Of a DNA stretch of 5,709 nucleotides, positions 4,663 to 5,709 are shown in pieces (the stretch's first letter is position 1; every line of letters starts with the position of its first letter). The stretch comes from Elusimicrobiota bacterium (GTDB taxonomy: Bacteria > Elusimicrobiota > Elusimicrobia > UBA1565 > UBA9628). The position numbers were made by a program, and so were the translations under genes. The notes below the pieces were generated by a model that was not told where the DNA came from, did not search any database, and saw nothing but the letters and a program-made list of their open reading frames with translations. The DNA lies in the NCBI GenBank assembly GCA_016194625.1, contig JACQBB010000279.1, positions 1 through 5,709 of the forward strand, read 5' to 3'.

Positions 4663-5570
4663 CGGTAGATCGCCGCCAGGGCCGCGTCGGCGTCGGGGTA
4701 TTTGAACTTGTAGCCCGCGTCGAGCAGCTTCTTCGGGACGACGGTCGCGCCGCCCAGCAGCATGTCGGCCATCTCGCCCAGCGCCAGCCGGATCGCGAAG
4801 GCCGGCGCCGGCGCCCACGACGGGCGGCCGAGCGCGCGGCCGAGCGCTTTCGAGAACTGCGCGTTGTTCGCGGCGACCGGGCCGGCCAGGTTGAACGGGC
4901 CGGAGACCTTGTCGGAGTCGAGCGCGAACAGGACGCCGCCGACCGCGTCGTCGCGGTGGATCCACGGGAAGCCCTGCTTGCCGGAGCCCAAGGGGCCTCC
5001 CGCGAAGAGCCGGAACGGCAACTCCATCTTGGCGAGCGCGCCGCCGCCCCGTTCCAGGACGACGCCGAGGCGCGCCAGCGCCACGCGCACGCCCAGCGGC
5101 TCGGCGGCCAGCGCCTCGCGCTCCCACTGGCCGCACAGCGCGGCCAGGAAGTCGCGGCCCTGAGGCGCGCTCTCGGTGACCGCGCCTTCGGGCACGTCGC
5201 CGTAGTAGCCGACCGCGGACGCGTTGACCAGGACCTTCGGGCGCTCGTTCGCCTGCGAGACCGCCGCGACCAGCGCGCGCGTCGAGTCGATGCGGCTCTT
5301 GATCAGCGCCAGCTTGCGCTCCGCCGTCCAGCGGCCGTCGGCGATGCTCGCGCCGGCCAGGTTGACGACCGCGCCGGCGCCGTCGAGCGTCTTCGCCCAG
5401 TCGCCGGCGGACCTGCCGTCCCAGGCGACGGGGGAGACCTTGTCGCCCCAGCGCGCGGCGGCCGCCGCGGGGTCGCGCGTGAGCAGGACGACGGAGTCGC
5501 CGCGCGCGATCAGCGCGTCGATCAGCGCGGCTCCGATGAAGCCCGTCCCTCCGGCGAGCGCGATCCTCAT
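4659..5570 (-). CDS. TIGR01777 family NAD(P)-dependent epimerase (YfcH/SDR39U1 type)
   Basis: The 303-residue protein is full length for the family. It begins with the nucleotide-binding Rossmann motif GGTGFIG (7-13). It continues with VVNLAGASIADGRWT (88-102), NASAVGYYGD (117-126), ARLGVVLERGGG and PWIHRDDAVG. It ends with the DUF1731-type tail VPKKLLDAGYKFKYP, typical of TIGR01777 proteins. These are cytosolic extended short-chain dehydrogenases; E. coli YfcH and human SDR39U1 are relatives whose substrates are not established, so no reaction is assigned. The start at 5570 has a good ribosome site (AGGGG six bases before ATG). It is the first gene of the minus-strand operon and shares a 65-base divergent region with the gene starting at 5636. 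Confidence 0.92.
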   Translation of the reverse strand: MRIALAGGTGFIGAALIDALIARGDSVVLLTRDPAAAAARWGDKVSPVAWDGRSAGDWAKTLDGAGAVVNLAGASIADGRWTAERKLALIKSRIDSTRALVAAVSQANERPKVLVNASAVGYYGDVPEGAVTESAPQGRDFLAALCGQWEREALAAEPLGVRVALARLGVVLERGGGALAKMELPFRLFAGGPLGSGKQGFPWIHRDDAVGGVLFALDSDKVSGPFNLAGPVAANNAQFSKALGRALGRPSWAPAPAFAIRLALGEMADMLLGGATVVPKKLLDAGYKFKYPDADAALAAIYR

Positions 5571-5635
5571 GGTGGTCCCCTCTTCTTATCAAATCGGGCA
5601 TGGGAACAAAACCGGGGGGGTCCGCGTAGGATGGG
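5571..5635. promoter_or_regulatory. Divergent 65-base promoter region
   Basis: This segment separates the epimerase start from the rightmost plus-strand start and must hold promoters for both if both are transcribed from here. It contains AT-richer tracts (CTTATCAAAT at 5585-5594, GGAACAAAAC at 5603-5612) and a run of seven G (5614-5620). I see no well-spaced -35/-10 pair, so exact promoters are not called. Confidence 0.35.
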
Positions 5636-5709
5636 ATGCTCGCCCGCCGAGTCCTGTTCTGGGCCGCCCTCGCCGGCGGCGCCGCCGCCTACGCGCACGC
5701 GCGCGCTCC
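5636..5709 (+). CDS. Start of an unidentified exported or membrane protein, cut by the window edge
   Basis: Only 24 codons are visible: MLARRVLFWAALAGGAAAY followed by AHARA. Two arginines followed by a hydrophobic Ala/Leu/Gly stretch resemble a signal peptide or a first membrane helix. TAGGA (5627-5631) lies four bases before this ATG, an acceptable ribosome site. ATG 5631 in another frame gives a Pro/Ser-rich peptide with no signal and is less likely. No family can be named from so little sequence. Confidence 0.5.
   Translation, partial: MLARRVLFWAALAGGAAAYAHARA

Noticed and set aside
3628..4668. Long plus-strand open frame (346 codons) opposite anmK
   Set aside because: It is rich in Arg/Gly/Ala without domain motifs and is fully covered by the secure anmK gene.
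3568..5601. Apparent 677-residue fusion ending in AnmK
   Set aside because: The AnmK frame simply stays open through the epimerase gene. The upstream part is low-complexity Arg/Gly-rich shadow, and the GTG at 4662 fits the family N-terminus.
1..5709. CRISPR array, tRNA or rRNA gene, transposase, or phage module
   Set aside because: No regularly spaced repeats, no cloverleaf or rRNA sequence and no transposase or integrase motifs were seen. The ORF6N gene alone does not make a prophage.

Overview
The window is very GC-rich (roughly 70% by eye) and gene-dense. It comes from a bacterium with peptidoglycan: it carries an anhydro-N-acetylmuramate kinase and an Lgt-family membrane protein. The mix of an ORF6N-domain gene, an Lgt-like gene and a tetraether-synthase-like radical SAM gene would fit a high-GC, little-cultured Gram-negative lineage such as Elusimicrobiota, but this assignment is a weak inference. 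No rRNA, tRNA, CRISPR array or recognisable transposase is present.

Right to left on the minus strand, five genes form one tight operon: a TIGR01777/YfcH-type NAD(P)-dependent epimerase (5570-4659), AnmK (4662-3568), a C-domain-only Ogt/MGMT-type DNA alkyltransferase (3535-3215), a PhzF-family isomerase (3218-2427) and a seven-helix Lgt-like protein (2430-1684). Three of the four junctions are the same 4-base GTGA overlap, in which the GTG start overlaps the TGA stop. The fourth is a 32-base gap holding an inverted repeat. The operon mixes cell-wall recycling, DNA repair and housekeeping enzymes and does not look like one pathway. At the right edge a divergent plus-strand gene begins (5636) and is cut after a signal-peptide-like start.

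Left of the operon, a plus-strand ORF6N-domain (KilA-N-like) DNA-binding gene (1154-1678) lies tail to tail with the Lgt-like gene. Left of that, on the minus strand and running off the window, is a cysteine-rich radical SAM protein whose N-terminal architecture matches the MJ0619/tetraether lipid synthase (Tes) family.

The most interesting part is the 1.0-1.75 kb region. (i) A perfect 31-base palindrome (1081-1111) lies upstream of the ORF6N gene. Its core recurs inside the gene at the codons for LSQFVT, and those codons include the gene's only TCA, CAA and ACA codons, which suggests selection on the DNA itself. (ii) The frame overlapping the radical SAM start encodes a second, decayed copy of the Lgt-like C-terminus (13 of 18 residues identical). 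This implies that an lgt-like gene once sat directly upstream of, and overlapping, the radical SAM gene, and that the ORF6N segment now separates them. An Lgt-like protein lacking key Lgt catalytic residues, linked to a lipid-crosslinking-type radical SAM enzyme, is a possible undescribed lipid-modification pair.
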